Origin: an uncultured Cytophagaceae bacterium
GTDB lineage: Bacteria; Bacteroidota; Bacteroidia; Cytophagales; Microscillaceae
Direction of reading: 5' to 3'
Length of the DNA stretch: 7,228 nt
NCBI GenBank assembly: GCA_937899305.1
Contig: CALDJV010000599.1
Location: 1-7,228, forward strand
Each line of letters begins with the position of its first letter. The first letter of the stretch is position 1. Positions 6,257-7,228 of this stretch are shown here, one piece after another. Below the pieces are notes generated by a model. The model was not told the DNA's origin and did no database searches. It saw nothing but the letters and a program-made list of their open reading frames with translations. Made by a program: the position numbers and the translations under genes.

Positions 6257-7228
6257 ATGAAAACAATTATTTTGATGATTACTTGTTCGGTAATCGGCAT
6301 TTGCACGTCAATTGGGCAAGAAAAAATTCAATCATTGACCGTACAACAAAAACAACAAGACTTTGAATACCTATATCATGAATTAAAGGAAGCTTATCCT
6401 TATTTTGAAATAAACAAGCGACAACATGGGGTTGATTGGCTAGGAAACAAGGAAAAGTATCGTAAGAAAATGATGGAAAGCAAGAGTGATGTTGCATTTT
6501 TTCAGGCCTTAGAAAGCATCATCAACGATTTAAATAATGGACATACCGATATGTATCCTACCCTGAAGCACGCGTACTTTTATAAAGCCTATAAAAACGC
6601 TCCTAAATCATACCTACCCTATGTAAAAGAGCTAGAGAAATTTGGAGCGCCTCATAAAAGTACCTATTGGAGTAAAATTCACACCACTTTATGGCAACAA
6701 CAGCAAAAAAAAACCATTGCTGAAAAGCCTGCCTCAATTGAGCTACCTAAAGCCAATTTGCATATGCAATTCGATGAAGCACGTCAATTGGCCCTGCTTC
6801 AAGTAAGAGCGTTTGGCTATGAGCACATCGAGAAAGACCGTGCAAAACTGAAACAGTTTTTCAACAAAGCACATCGCTATAAAAATCTTGTGATTGATAT
6901 TCAAGGCAATACTGGTGGAGATGATACATATTGGATAGACAATGTCATAGGGCACCTGATCGCCAAGCCCATCACTTACCCAGTGATCTTTGCTTTTAAA
7001 CGAGCTAAAAGAATCCGACGATTTAAGCCAAGCTATGTCCACAATGCTTCTTATCGTGACCTGAACCTGCCCAAACTTCCACCAGAACTACAAACCGACC
7101 AGTATTCTTTTCGGAAAACAAGCAACCGTATTGCGGCCCATCCCTGGGGTAAAAAATATCAAGGAAATATTTACTTATTGGTCGATCAAGCAGTGTATTC
7201 GTCAGCTGAATCTTTGGCTTATTTTTGT
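6257..7228 (+). CDS. Exported S41-family serine peptidase (3' end outside window)
   Basis: The reading frame is open from ATG 6257 to the last base (324 codons, no stop), so the gene is cut by the window edge. A signal peptide covers residues 1-20 (hydrophobic 4-18, cleavage probably SIG-QE). Residues 33-100 form a helical N-terminal region ending in NDLNNGHTDMYP (90-101), a common S41 lead-in. The core has LALLQVRAFGYEHI (178-191), then NLVIDIQGNTGGDD (210-223), the S41 Gly-Asn-x-Gly-Gly loop, and IYLLVDQAVYSSAESLA (305-321). Ser315 in SSAE is the likely nucleophile, by alignment with the usual SAAE motif. The Lys or Glu partner would lie downstream and cannot be checked. No PDZ domain is evident between 102 and 178, which fits the short-form S41 enzymes common in Bacteroidota. 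Its place of action is periplasmic or extracellular; the substrate is unknown. Confidence 0.85.
   Translation, partial: MKTIILMITCSVIGICTSIGQEKIQSLTVQQKQQDFEYLYHELKEAYPYFEINKRQHGVDWLGNKEKYRKKMMESKSDVAFFQALESIINDLNNGHTDMYPTLKHAYFYKAYKNAPKSYLPYVKELEKFGAPHKSTYWSKIHTTLWQQQQKKTIAEKPASIELPKANLHMQFDEARQLALLQVRAFGYEHIEKDRAKLKQFFNKAHRYKNLVIDIQGNTGGDDTYWIDNVIGHLIAKPITYPVIFAFKRAKRIRRFKPSYVHNASYRDLNLPKLPPELQTDQYSFRKTSNRIAAHPWGKKYQGNIYLLVDQAVYSSAESLAYFC

Noticed and set aside
1..7228. CRISPR array, tRNA, insertion sequence or attachment site
   Set aside because: No regularly spaced repeats, cloverleaf-like sequence, transposase or terminal inverted repeats with target duplication were seen on reading.

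Overview
The window looks like chromosomal DNA from a member of the Bacteroidota, probably a marine gliding Cytophagales-type bacterium. This is inference. It rests on moderately AT-rich DNA, A/T-rich translation starts with little Shine-Dalgarno signal, promoter-like boxes related to the Bacteroidota TTG / TAnnTTTG pattern, and a lipoprotein joining a PKD domain to a beta-propeller next to a secreted caspase-fold protease. I did not identify a species. No tRNA, rRNA, CRISPR array, insertion sequence or phage gene was seen.

Layout: (1) 26-1450 (+) encodes a predicted lipoprotein with one PKD domain and seven propeller-like repeats. It starts at a TTG that lies inside a 20-bp near-perfect palindrome, and a hairpin follows the gene. 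(2) 1578-2489 (+) encodes a secreted caspase/metacaspase-fold protein with an intact His/Cys dyad, preceded by a possible promoter of its own. (3) A strong bidirectional terminator at 2512-2555 separates it from the convergent gene 2595-3488 (-). That gene encodes an unrecognised four-helix membrane protein whose C-terminal domain carries two CxxC pairs. (4) A 258-bp divergent intergenic region (3489-3746) holds two dyads and promoter-like boxes facing both ways. (5) Three genes follow on the + strand with short gaps: a DUF72 (YecE-like) protein at 3747-4664, a DCC-family thiol-disulfide oxidoreductase-like protein (DUF393) at 4758-5201, and an L-2-haloacid dehalogenase at 5257-5925. (6) A 331-bp non-coding stretch holds an imperfect direct repeat and small dyads. 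(7) From 6257 to the window edge lies the N-terminal part of an exported S41-family serine peptidase, cut off just after its catalytic serine motif.

How the genes fit together: the left part and the right end encode cell-envelope proteins (lipoprotein, exported caspase, exported S41 peptidase). The middle encodes cytosolic housekeeping or accessory enzymes with no evident common pathway. I see no strong case for a coherent new multi-gene system. The least explained items are the exported metacaspase beside the PKD/propeller lipoprotein, and the paired-CxxC membrane protein.
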